Part shown: piece by piece, positions 1 to 5,743 of the stretch
How the letters are laid out: every line of letters starts with the position of its first letter
Position numbering within the stretch: position 1 is the stretch's first letter
Assembly (NCBI GenBank): GCA_031256815.1
Contig: JAIRPU010000027.1
Location: 1 to 11,466, forward strand
From: Spirochaetaceae bacterium
Lineage (GTDB): Bacteria > Spirochaetota > Spirochaetia > Treponematales > Breznakiellaceae
Reading direction: 5' to 3'
Length of the DNA: 11,466 nt
Notes under the pieces: generated by a model
What the model saw: only the letters and a program-made list of their open reading frames with translations
What the model was told of the DNA's origin: nothing
Databases searched by the model: none
Translations under genes and position numbers: made by a program

Positions 1-1755
1 ACAAAGACTATAAAGGTTAAACCGCCTGTTTTCACAGTTAAGTATGACGCAAACGGCGGCACGGGGACTATGGCCGACCAAACCGGCAAGGTTTACGGTC
101 AATCTTTCCAGCTTACGGCTAACACCTACACAAAGGCCGGATATAGTTTTTCAGGATGGAGCAAGACAAGCAATGGCGCTGTTGATTACGCCAATCAGGC
201 GACTGTAAACAACATAAACCCGTCTGCCAATAATGCGGTTGTTACCCTTTACGCGGTATGGGCGGAGGCGTCTTACACGATAACGTTTGACAAGCAGGGC
301 GGGGCAGGCGGCACGGACAGCGCTGTTGTAACCTACAATGCGGCGCTTCCTACTGCGACAGCGCCTTCAAAGGCGGGCTATACTTTTGGCGGCTATTATA
401 CTGCCGTAAATGGCGGCGGCACGCAGTACTACGATGGCTCCATGGCTAAGAAGATAACTGCCTTTTCGGAGACTGCCAACAAAACGCTTTATGCCAAGTG
501 GACGGCTAACACTTACAGCGTAAAGTACAATCCTAACGGCGCAACAACAGGTTCAGCACAGACCGAAGCAGGCTGGACTTACGGCACGGCAAAGAACCTA
601 AAGACGCTTTCCAGTCTTGGCTGGGCGCGGACGGGTTACGACTTTGAAGGCTGGGCAACTACGGCGGGGGCCACAACGGCGGCCTACACGGACGGCCAGA
701 GCATAACAACAAGCCTTACCGCCACAAACGGCGCAACGGTTGAGCTTTTTGCGGTATGGACTGTGCAGGTAAACGAGAACGACCGCGACTTTGGAGCTGG
801 GGCAGTTGTAAACAATACTTTTAATGTTTATAACGAGACGGACTGGAACGCGGCAAAAGCTGCAATTTCAGGCGGAGGGAACGACAAGAACTACATAATC
901 AACATAATGGACAACTTCAGTATCGCAGGCTCTACGGACAAGACTTTCGGCACCGTTACCGGCGTCAAAGTATCTATCCGGGGGAAGAAGAACATTACGC
1001 TCAGTTCTAACGGGAATGCGCTGTTTGTATACGAGAACCAGACCGTCATTCTGTCGGGACCTGACCTGGTGGGAATATCAGGTAATAATAATTATTTGGT
1101 ATATTTTTATGACGGAGGCTATTTTGCCCCTGGGGGTGCTTTTCATCTGGTAGACGGAAAGATTCGAGATAACGGAGGTGGTGGTGTATGTCTTTATGGG
1201 ATGTCATCTTTAAACTTTACGATGACAGGCGGTGTTATATCTGGTAATACTAGAACCGGCAATGGTGCCGGCGTTTATGTGAATTCAAAGGATACTGCTT
1301 TTGTTATGCGCGGCGGCGAAATTTCTGGAAACAGCGCCTCTGGTAATGGCGGCGGGGTTTATATTGAGAATAGATCCAGCAGTACCCAAGTATCGGCAAG
1401 GATATACGGTGGCAAAATTACCGGCAACACGGCCGGCGGTAAAGGCGGCGGCATATATATCGCAAGTTGCTGGGATACATATATATTCGCTTGCGAAATC
1501 AAAGGCAACCATGCGGCCACCGCAGGCGGCGGCATCCGGGTCGAGCCCGGTGCCGGTAGTGTTTACAACACATGGGGCTTTCCTGCCACTTTGGATGACG
1601 GCAGCGGGGCAAGCGCTCCCGCAAGCGGTATTATCATCACCGGCAACACTTCAACCAACGATACTGCCGGCTACAATGTGTCTTCAGCTGTATCTATCAA
1701 TGATAGAGCCCGCATCTATTCCGGCGCAAGCGGTACAGGCGGCTGGTCGTATTAA
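1..1755 (+). CDS. Surface/secreted protein with InlB B-repeats and a beta-helix, 5' end missing
   Basis: The frame is open from base 1 and runs to a TAA at 1753-1755, so the true start lies outside the window; the ATG at 70 falls inside a repeat and is not the start. Of 584 visible residues, three Listeria-Bacteroides (InlB B / Flg_new) repeats are clear at about residues 11-88, 92-168 and 172-254. Each has an initial Y-D/N-x-N/Q-G pattern, an A/T-G-Y-x-F-x-G-W/Y core and a terminal L-(Y/F)-A-V/K-W. From about 276 the chain becomes Gly/Asn-rich, with rungs of the form GG-x-I-(S/T)-GN near 410-416, 438-444 and 470-476, alternating with GGGVYI-like strands. This is typical of a right-handed parallel beta-helix of adhesin or polymorphic-outer-membrane type. 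No C-terminal sorting motif or beta-barrel is visible. A role in adhesion or glycan binding is inference. An intrinsic terminator follows 65 bases downstream. Confidence 0.85.
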   Translation, partial: TKTIKVKPPVFTVKYDANGGTGTMADQTGKVYGQSFQLTANTYTKAGYSFSGWSKTSNGAVDYANQATVNNINPSANNAVVTLYAVWAEASYTITFDKQGGAGGTDSAVVTYNAALPTATAPSKAGYTFGGYYTAVNGGGTQYYDGSMAKKITAFSETANKTLYAKWTANTYSVKYNPNGATTGSAQTEAGWTYGTAKNLKTLSSLGWARTGYDFEGWATTAGATTAAYTDGQSITTSLTATNGATVELFAVWTVQVNENDRDFGAGAVVNNTFNVYNETDWNAAKAAISGGGNDKNYIINIMDNFSIAGSTDKTFGTVTGVKVSIRGKKNITLSSNGNALFVYENQTVILSGPDLVGISGNNNYLVYFYDGGYFAPGGAFHLVDGKIRDNGGGGVCLYGMSSLNFTMTGGVISGNTRTGNGAGVYVNSKDTAFVMRGGEISGNSASGNGGGVYIENRSSSTQVSARIYGGKITGNTAGGKGGGIYIASCWDTYIFACEIKGNHAATAGGGIRVEPGAGSVYNTWGFPATLDDGSGASAPASGIIITGNTSTNDTAGYNVSSAVSINDRARIYSGASGTGGWSY

Positions 1756-1819
1756 CATAGGCGCTTATGTCCGGCAGTGTCAGCCGGTCATAAGCCCGCG
1801 CTAATCAAAAAGTTAACGC

Positions 1820-1850
1820 AAACAGGAGGCCAAACGGCCTCCTGTTTTTT
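1820..1850 (+). terminator. Strong intrinsic terminator after the InlB-repeat gene
   Basis: A perfect 12-bp stem (1820-1831 pairs with 1836-1847) encloses the 4-base loop AAAC and runs into six T residues (1845-1850). It sits 65 bases after the stop of the surface protein gene and ahead of the next promoter, so it should separate the two transcription units. Confidence 0.93.
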
Positions 1851-1884
1851 GTAGGACGCCGGGCATACATTTTTTCCTTTGGTA

Positions 1885-1913
1885 TTGACAATGGTTAAAA
1901 AACATACGATAAT
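1885..1913 (+). promoter_or_regulatory. Near-consensus sigma-70 promoter, probably giving a leaderless mRNA
   Basis: TTGACA at 1885-1890 is a perfect -35 box. It is followed by exactly 17 bases and then GATAAT at 1908-1913, one mismatch from the consensus -10. Initiation about 6-7 bases after the -10 box would fall at 1919-1921, on the ATG of the lipoprotein gene at 1920. No Shine-Dalgarno sequence lies in the dozen bases before that ATG, which agrees with leaderless translation. The promoter call is strong; the start site is inferred from spacing only. Confidence 0.8.
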
Positions 1914-1919
1914 GAAATA

Positions 1920-2438
1920 ATGAAGTATCATTTGCCGCTTATTCTAATGGTAGTTTTCGTTTTAACGTCTTGTGGTTCCACAGATACCAAGACGACCGAG
2001 CGGGTAGAGGCCGTACGCGCTCAAATTGCCGCCGGTAAGCAGCCTGTATTCAATCCTTCAATGGTAACAAAAGAAGAAAAAGAACGGGTTAGGGTAGATG
2101 CAAATCAATTTGTAAGTGAATTAAACCGCATTATACAACGGCGGGATTATTCAGCATGGACTCGTTATCTTGAACCCAAATATAGAGAGAGGCTGGAATC
2201 CAAAGAGAATCTTATGCTTGCCTCTCAATCTGACAGACTTAAACAAAAAAAAATAGTATTACAAAATTTGCTTGATTATTTTGTAAATGTAGTTGTGCCT
2301 TCACGCTCAAATCTTCGTGTTGACGATATTGAATTTATTAGCGAAAATAGAGTAAAAACATTTATGAATGAGAATGGTCAGCGTTTGCGTATTTATGAAC
2401 TGGAACGTTACGGCGATTCTTGGAGGGTAATAAATTAA
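1920..2438 (+). CDS. Small lipoprotein of unknown function
   Basis: The protein is 172 residues. Its N-terminus (MKYHLPLILMVVFVLTSC) is a lipoprotein signal: a short basic start, a hydrophobic run and a lipobox L-T-S-C with the acylated cysteine at residue 18. The mature part begins with a charged linker and continues with a predicted mainly helical segment (about 60-125, with F-V-S-E-L-N near 64 and a Y-x-x-W-x-R-Y pattern near 77-83). It ends in short strands finishing in Y-G-D-S-W-R-V-I-N, a tail reminiscent of NTF2-like/SnoaL-type folds. I cannot assign a family with certainty. It should be anchored to a membrane on the periplasmic or outer face. The start at 1920 has no ribosome-binding site but lies where the promoter would begin transcription. 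It is followed 43 bases later by the HEAT-like gene in the same direction, probably in one operon. Confidence 0.85.
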   Translation: MKYHLPLILMVVFVLTSCGSTDTKTTERVEAVRAQIAAGKQPVFNPSMVTKEEKERVRVDANQFVSELNRIIQRRDYSAWTRYLEPKYRERLESKENLMLASQSDRLKQKKIVLQNLLDYFVNVVVPSRSNLRVDDIEFISENRVKTFMNENGQRLRIYELERYGDSWRVIN

Positions 2439-2481
2439 AGAAGGGGTTTAAGTTCCTTCGGTTATATATTAGGAGTTTAAA

Positions 2482-3246
2482 ATGCGAAAAACAGTGTTTT
2501 TTGTTATGTGTGCGGCGTGTTTAATGCCTGTTTTTGCCCAGCAGGGCAAAGGTGAGGTATCTGTCGAAGAGGCGTATCTTCGCGAATCTGTTCCAATGAT
2601 GATTATTCGTGAACAAGCCGCTTCTCAAGACAGAGAAGGTAAGAATATTGCTTTGGATTATATACGCGAAGCAATGAATAACGGCGATGATACCAGGGCT
2701 TTGCTTCCCGTTTTACAGGAACTTGCCCTTGAAGGCGTCTTAAACAAGACTCGTTTTGAAGGTCGTGTTTCCAATAATTATGCTGATGTGCGTTTACGCG
2801 CTGTTACGTATATGGGCGAAATCTCTACAAAAGAGTCGGCAGATGCGCTAATGAAGGTCGTTTTAGTTGAAGAGGAACCTGCGGTAATTACCGAGGCTTT
2901 TCGCTCTCTTTCCAAAATAGACAGCAAAATTGACGCAAATAAAGGCGATGGCCGTATGCTTGACGTTGCAAACTGGATTTTTAATCAGATTAACGCAACA
3001 GGGCCTGATAACCGGCTTGCGCTTGCGTATCTTGACGCTATAGAACAGATGGTGCCCAAAATGCCGCAAGGTAAGGATCCTACACGTATGCCAAACGCAA
3101 CGGAAGAAGAAAAGAGGTTTTGGCGCATCAATCTTGATACTACAGACAAAGTGCGCAGTATAGCTTCAAACTATAAGTACATTACAGGCGTACGTGAAAA
3201 AGCCAAAAAAGTGCTTTTAACACTTGCCAAGAACAGGTCTTCTTAG
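2482..3246 (+). CDS. Exported helical-repeat (HEAT-like) protein
   Basis: The protein is 254 residues with a clear Sec signal peptide: M-R-K, a hydrophobic core and a V-F-A signal peptidase I site, with cleavage expected after Ala19. No lipobox cysteine is placed for lipidation. The mature chain is strongly helical. Residues about 100-146 (A-D-V-R-L-R-A-V-T-Y-M-G-E-I, then A-D-A-L-M-K-V-V, then A-V-I-T-E-A-F-R-S-L) fit paired HEAT-type helices, in which inter-repeat Asp/Arg and small residues recur. Similar helices probably continue at 52-90 and 158-190. Such solenoids normally bind other proteins; no catalytic motif is seen. The start is supported by AGGAG at 2471-2475, six bases before the ATG. 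Its TAG stop (3244-3246) overlaps the stop of the convergent dehydrogenase gene. Co-transcription with the upstream lipoprotein gene is likely, so a joint envelope role is plausible but unproven. Confidence 0.83.
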   Translation: MRKTVFFVMCAACLMPVFAQQGKGEVSVEEAYLRESVPMMIIREQAASQDREGKNIALDYIREAMNNGDDTRALLPVLQELALEGVLNKTRFEGRVSNNYADVRLRAVTYMGEISTKESADALMKVVLVEEEPAVITEAFRSLSKIDSKIDANKGDGRMLDVANWIFNQINATGPDNRLALAYLDAIEQMVPKMPQGKDPTRMPNATEEEKRFWRINLDTTDKVRSIASNYKYITGVREKAKKVLLTLAKNRSS

Positions 3247-4310
3247 AAAATAAAACTGACGTTACGCGCGGCGGCAATGCCGCGCAGTTCTTCTATTGTT
3301 TTTATACTAACAGGTATTGTTTTTCTTTGTTTTAGTTCCGCTTTACGTTCGCCGGGTGTGCGGACGCGCATTTCTGAATTGTTATGCGGACATTGGCGCA
3401 GTTCTTCCAAAAAGCGGCTTAACGCTTCGCGGATAGTGTTTCTGTCGCCAAAAAGCTCAGGGTTTAAAGCGGCGCAGCAATTACAAATCCCGGTATTTCC
3501 AGGTATCAGGTTTATATGATTCGAAGTTAAACCGCCCGAAAGTATTCCGCAAAAAACTTCCACAATAAGAGCAATCCCAAAACCTTTATGTCCGCCTAAA
3601 AGTGTTCCCGCGCCGCCTAATGGCAGAATTCCGCCTCCTGTTTTATTGATAATATTTTCTATAAGCGTCGCAGCATTACTTTCTGAAAGCCCTTGTTTAT
3701 CCACTGCCCAGCCTTTTGGAAGAGGTTTTTTATTCTTTGCGTAAATTTCTATCGCGCCGCGTGGAACAACGCTTGTAGAAAAATCCACAGAAAGCATCGA
3801 CGGTTCAGCGTCCATTGCAAAAGCAAATGCGTTTGTGCCCAACATTCCTTTACTGCCAAAAGTGGGCACTGTAATTGCCTCTGAATTAGTCATGCAAATA
3901 CCTATAAGCCCTTCAGCTGCGGCAAGTTCCGCATAGTAACCGTTAATTCCTATATGGTTTGAATTCCGGACTGTTACAATGCCAAATCCATTTTTTTTTG
4001 CCTTTGAAATTGCCATTTGCATAGCAGACACGCAGGCAAGCTGCCCCATCGCTTTTTGCGCGTCAAGCACTGCGGAAATTGGGGTTTCAAATACAATTTG
4101 AGGTTTTGCGCAGACCTCGACACAGCCGGAAGTAATTTCATAATCGTAACGCACAAGTCTGTGTAAACCATGCGATTCTATACCGGCACGGTCAGCGGCA
4201 AGCAGAACATCGCTTATAAGCGCGCTCTCTTTTTCGTTAAAACCATAACTGGAAAAAAGTGAAGTACAAAAATCATGCGCTGTATCAAGGGCGACATCAA
4301 CGAAATTCAT
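3243..4310 (-). CDS. Ldh_2-family (malate/L-lactate/ureidoglycolate-type) NAD(P)-dependent dehydrogenase
   Basis: This 355-residue protein belongs to the Ldh_2 family, which includes AllD, YlbC, archaeal-type malate dehydrogenase and piperideine-2-carboxylate reductase. These enzymes interconvert 2-hydroxy (or imino) acids and 2-keto acids with NAD(P)H and do not use a Rossmann fold. Visible hallmarks are A-D-R-x-G-I-E-S-H-G near 39-48 with a following Arg51 (the family's catalytic Ser-His region), the N-S-N-H-I-G-I-N-G-Y-Y block at 116-126, T-N-S at 141-143, G-T-N-A-F-A-F at 158-164, L-P-x-G-W at 197-201 and G-H-K-G-F-G at 239-244. The C-terminal R-x-P-G-E block is at 317-321. Length is normal for the family. 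The exact substrate cannot be read from sequence. Its ATG overlaps the pssA stop as ATGA, so translation is probably coupled to pssA. There is no terminator between its end and the opposing gene. Confidence 0.93.
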   Translation of the reverse strand: MNFVDVALDTAHDFCTSLFSSYGFNEKESALISDVLLAADRAGIESHGLHRLVRYDYEITSGCVEVCAKPQIVFETPISAVLDAQKAMGQLACVSAMQMAISKAKKNGFGIVTVRNSNHIGINGYYAELAAAEGLIGICMTNSEAITVPTFGSKGMLGTNAFAFAMDAEPSMLSVDFSTSVVPRGAIEIYAKNKKPLPKGWAVDKQGLSESNAATLIENIINKTGGGILPLGGAGTLLGGHKGFGIALIVEVFCGILSGGLTSNHINLIPGNTGICNCCAALNPELFGDRNTIREALSRFLEELRQCPHNNSEMRVRTPGERKAELKQRKTIPVSIKTIEELRGIAAARNVSFIF

Positions 4311-5188
4311 TCTTTAAATTCATTAACGGAACCGCGCCGCCGTTTTAGTATTGCGTTTGGAACAATCATAACAATTCCGGAAACAGCGTAGGCGCAAAAA
4401 ATTATAAAAAAGATATTTTGTGGAAACACAATTACAAGAATTGTTAAAACAATTATAAGTACTAAAAGCTGGAACGCCACAGGTTTTGAAATATGAATCT
4501 TTTTAAAAGAAATATACTGAACATTCGATACCATCAAAAATGAAAGCACCAGCATTACAACAGGCATGAGCGTAAAAAACTTGGGCATTGCTTTTAGCAG
4601 TATGGGTATTGTTTTAAAATTAAGAGTGGCAAGTTCCGCCGGATTGTAGTTTTTAAAAAGATATTCAGGCGCATTAAGAGAAAGCCAAAGGTCGTAACTT
4701 AACACAAACGAAATAATTACACCTGCCGAAGCCGGAGTGGGCAGGCCGCGAAAACTGGCATGAACAACCCCTTTTGCCGCTTGTACGTTGAATTTTGCAA
4801 GCCTTAACGCGCTGCAAAGCATAAAAAGCACGGCTATAGCAACGCCTATTTTGCCTTTGGTAAGCGGGTGATTTTTTAGAACCAGTTCAAACATCATTAT
4901 TGCCGGAGCAACTCCAAACGAAACAAGATCGCTGAAAGAATCCAGTTGCATTCCAAATTCGCTTGTGGATTTTGTAAGACGCGCAATTCTGCCGTCCAAT
5001 ATATCACAGGCTATAGCGCAAACAATAAACCATGCCGCGCTGGTAAAATGCCCGTCTACTGAAGACTGCATCGATAAAAATCCGAATGTCATATTGCCGC
5101 ATGTAAAAAGACTTGGAAGAATATAAACTCCCTTTGAGCGCTGCAGAGAATGATTAAATCGGATTTTTCTCATAGCCAATAATATCAT
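4307..5188 (-). CDS. pssA: CDP-diacylglycerol--serine O-phosphatidyltransferase
   Basis: This integral membrane enzyme makes phosphatidylserine from CDP-diacylglycerol and L-serine, the first committed step towards phosphatidylethanolamine. The CDP-alcohol phosphatidyltransferase motif is complete: D62, D65-G66-x2-A69-R70-x8-G79-x3-D83-x3-D87, which binds the two metal ions and CDP. The N-terminal P-S-L-F-T-C-G-N-M-T segment (25-34) and several long hydrophobic stretches after residue 90 fit the type II phosphatidylserine synthase topology. The protein has 293 residues from the ATG at 5188. A second in-frame ATG at 5173 (M6, starting M-R-K-I-R-F) is equally possible, and neither has a recognisable Shine-Dalgarno sequence. 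The dehydrogenase gene is coupled to its 3' end, while phosphatidylserine decarboxylase is not nearby. A related synthase, such as phosphatidylglycerophosphate synthase, is less likely given the N-terminal block. Confidence 0.92.
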   Translation of the reverse strand: MILLAMRKIRFNHSLQRSKGVYILPSLFTCGNMTFGFLSMQSSVDGHFTSAAWFIVCAIACDILDGRIARLTKSTSEFGMQLDSFSDLVSFGVAPAIMMFELVLKNHPLTKGKIGVAIAVLFMLCSALRLAKFNVQAAKGVVHASFRGLPTPASAGVIISFVLSYDLWLSLNAPEYLFKNYNPAELATLNFKTIPILLKAMPKFFTLMPVVMLVLSFLMVSNVQYISFKKIHISKPVAFQLLVLIIVLTILVIVFPQNIFFIIFCAYAVSGIVMIVPNAILKRRRGSVNEFKE

Positions 5189-5196
5189 TTTATAAT

Positions 5197-5202
5197 TTTA
5201 TA
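5197..5202 (-). promoter_or_regulatory. Possible -10 box for pssA
   Basis: On the minus strand TATAAA lies nine bases before the pssA ATG at 5188, so transcription would begin almost at the start codon. This parallels the arrangement at the 1920 lipoprotein gene. No good -35 box is found at 16-18 bases (candidates TTAATA or GTTAAT are poor), so the call is weak. Confidence 0.3.
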
Positions 5203-5254
5203 CGCAAGCGGGATGTATATATTAACAGCAATCCCGAATTAGAGAAAAATGATG

Positions 5255-5266
5255 AACCGGCCGGTT
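5255..5266. promoter_or_regulatory. 12-bp perfect palindrome AACCGGCCGGTT upstream of pssA
   Basis: An exact self-complementary 12-mer with no loop lies about 67 bases before the pssA start codon, between the pssA leader and the hairpin array. It could be a dimeric regulator site or only part of the neighbouring palindrome-rich DNA. No regulator can be named. Confidence 0.3.
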
Positions 5267-5432
5267 TAATATATGCATTTATGGTATTTTGGGCGCATTT
5301 TTGCCTCCGGCAAAAACCGCGCTTTTCGCTACAATTTGCTTCGCTTCGCTTGCAAATTCCGCTTCAATCGCTTGCGCGTTTGCGGCAGCCTGCGGCTGCT
5401 CCCGCCCGCGAGCGGCACAGCCGCAGGGGGCG

Positions 5433-5471
5433 GGCTTTGGAAACAGGCTTTGGAAACAGGCTTTGGAAACA
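5433..5471 (+). repeat. Three perfect tandem copies of a 13-bp unit
   Basis: GGCTTTGGAAACA is repeated exactly at 5433-5445, 5446-5458 and 5459-5471, followed by a partial GGC. It sits in the hairpin array between a nested hairpin and the 5473-5493 hairpin. Perfect identity suggests recent slippage or unequal exchange, so copy number may vary between strains. Confidence 0.95.
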
Positions 5472-5472
5472 G

Positions 5473-5493
5473 GCAGCCCGCTACGCGGGCTGC
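5473..5493. repeat. Perfect hairpin, 9-bp arms, TAC/GTA triloop
   Basis: Arms GCAGCCCGC and GCGGGCTGC flank TAC. On the minus strand the loop is GTA closed by C-G, a member of the GNA triloop class known to make unusually stable single-stranded DNA hairpins. Confidence 0.9.
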
Positions 5494-5503
5494 TGTCGTT
5501 GGC

Positions 5504-5522
5504 GGCCGCGCTTCGCGCGGCC
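5504..5522. repeat. Perfect hairpin, 8-bp arms, TTC/GAA triloop
   Basis: Arms GGCCGCGC and GCGCGGCC flank TTC. The minus-strand tip reads GCGAAGC, the best known exceptionally stable DNA mini-hairpin. Two overlapping copies of the same heptamer occur in the 5333-5358 hairpin loop. Confidence 0.9.
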
Positions 5523-5532
5523 TTATCGCCAG

Positions 5533-5560
5533 CCGCGGCCTGCGCTTTCGCAGGCCGCGG
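5533..5560. repeat. Perfect 12-bp hairpin
   Basis: Arms CCGCGGCCTGCG and CGCAGGCCGCGG enclose CTTT. All but two of the 24 paired bases are G or C. It has no T-run on either side, so it is not a conventional intrinsic terminator. Confidence 0.9.
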
Positions 5561-5567
5561 AACAACG

Positions 5568-5597
5568 GCCGCCACACCGCAGATGCGGTGTGGCGGC
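5568..5597. repeat. Perfect 14-bp inverted repeat, longest stem of the array
   Basis: GCCGCCACACCGCA pairs with TGCGGTGTGGCGGC across a central GA, effectively a 13-bp stem with a 4-base loop. It has no adjacent U-tract. Confidence 0.9.
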
Positions 5598-5639
5598 TTC
5601 TACGGCGGCGCGTCTGCCTCCGGCAAAAGCGCCGATTTT

Positions 5640-5682
5640 GCGCCCGCGCCGCTTTGCGCCCGCGCCGCTTTGCGGCGCGGGC
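5640..5682. repeat. Two tandem 16-bp repeats ending in an 11-bp hairpin
   Basis: GCGCCCGCGCCGCTTT occurs exactly at 5640-5655 and 5656-5671. The second copy forms the left arm of a perfect hairpin (5658-5668 with 5672-5682, loop TTT). The duplication looks like a doubled left arm. On the minus strand this hairpin follows directly after the AT-rich terminator-like hairpin at 5690-5714. Confidence 0.9.
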
Positions 5683-5689
5683 ATAATAA

Positions 5690-5714
5690 AATAAAAATCT
5701 CACAGATTTTTATT
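5690..5714 (-). terminator. Probable AT-rich terminator of the sugar operon
   Basis: A perfect 11-bp inverted repeat (AATAAAAATCT / AGATTTTTATT, loop CAC) lies 29 bases past the epimerase stop. On the minus strand it continues into TTTTATTTTATT, giving a U-rich tail. The stem is AT-rich and weak alone, but the 11-bp GC-rich hairpin at 5658-5682 lies immediately downstream and may reinforce termination. Confidence 0.6.
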
Positions 5715-5743
5715 GTCTTACTAATCTTAACTCTCAAAAAATC

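Larger units (their letters stand above)
5298..5682. repeat. Dense array of GC-rich hairpins (intergenic, noncoding)
   Basis: The 555-base gap between pssA and the epimerase gene holds no convincing gene. About 385 bases of it are a run of perfect inverted repeats with tiny loops: 5298-5316 (8-bp arms, loop TCC), 5333-5358 (7-bp arms), 5385-5399 (6 bp, TGC), 5401-5434 (nested 7- and 5-bp arms), 5473-5493 (9 bp, TAC), 5504-5522 (8 bp, TTC), 5533-5560 (12 bp, CTTT), 5568-5597 (14 bp, GA), 5606-5634 (nested) and 5658-5682 (11 bp, TTT). Most arm sequences differ, so this is neither a CRISPR array nor copies of one element. Read on the minus strand, five loops are GGA, GCA, GTA, GAA and GGA. Several overlapping frames stay open here only because the DNA is GC-rich and repetitive; their products are Arg/Ala-rich low-complexity strings on both strands. 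Confidence 0.85.

Noticed and set aside
1301..1804. 167-residue + strand frame within the surface protein gene, and a minus frame at 1285-1512.
   Set aside because: Both are shadows of the repetitive Gly/Asn-rich coding frame, which carries the recognisable repeats.
1891..1920. Ten-codon frame ATG...TAA overlapping the lipoprotein start, as a leader peptide.
   Set aside because: Its ATG lies inside the promoter spacer, so it would not be in the mRNA from that promoter, and it has no ribosome-binding site.
5298..5682. CRISPR array or integron attC-like cassette array.
   Set aside because: There is no constant repeat with regular spacers, no cas or integrase gene, and most hairpin arms differ from one another.
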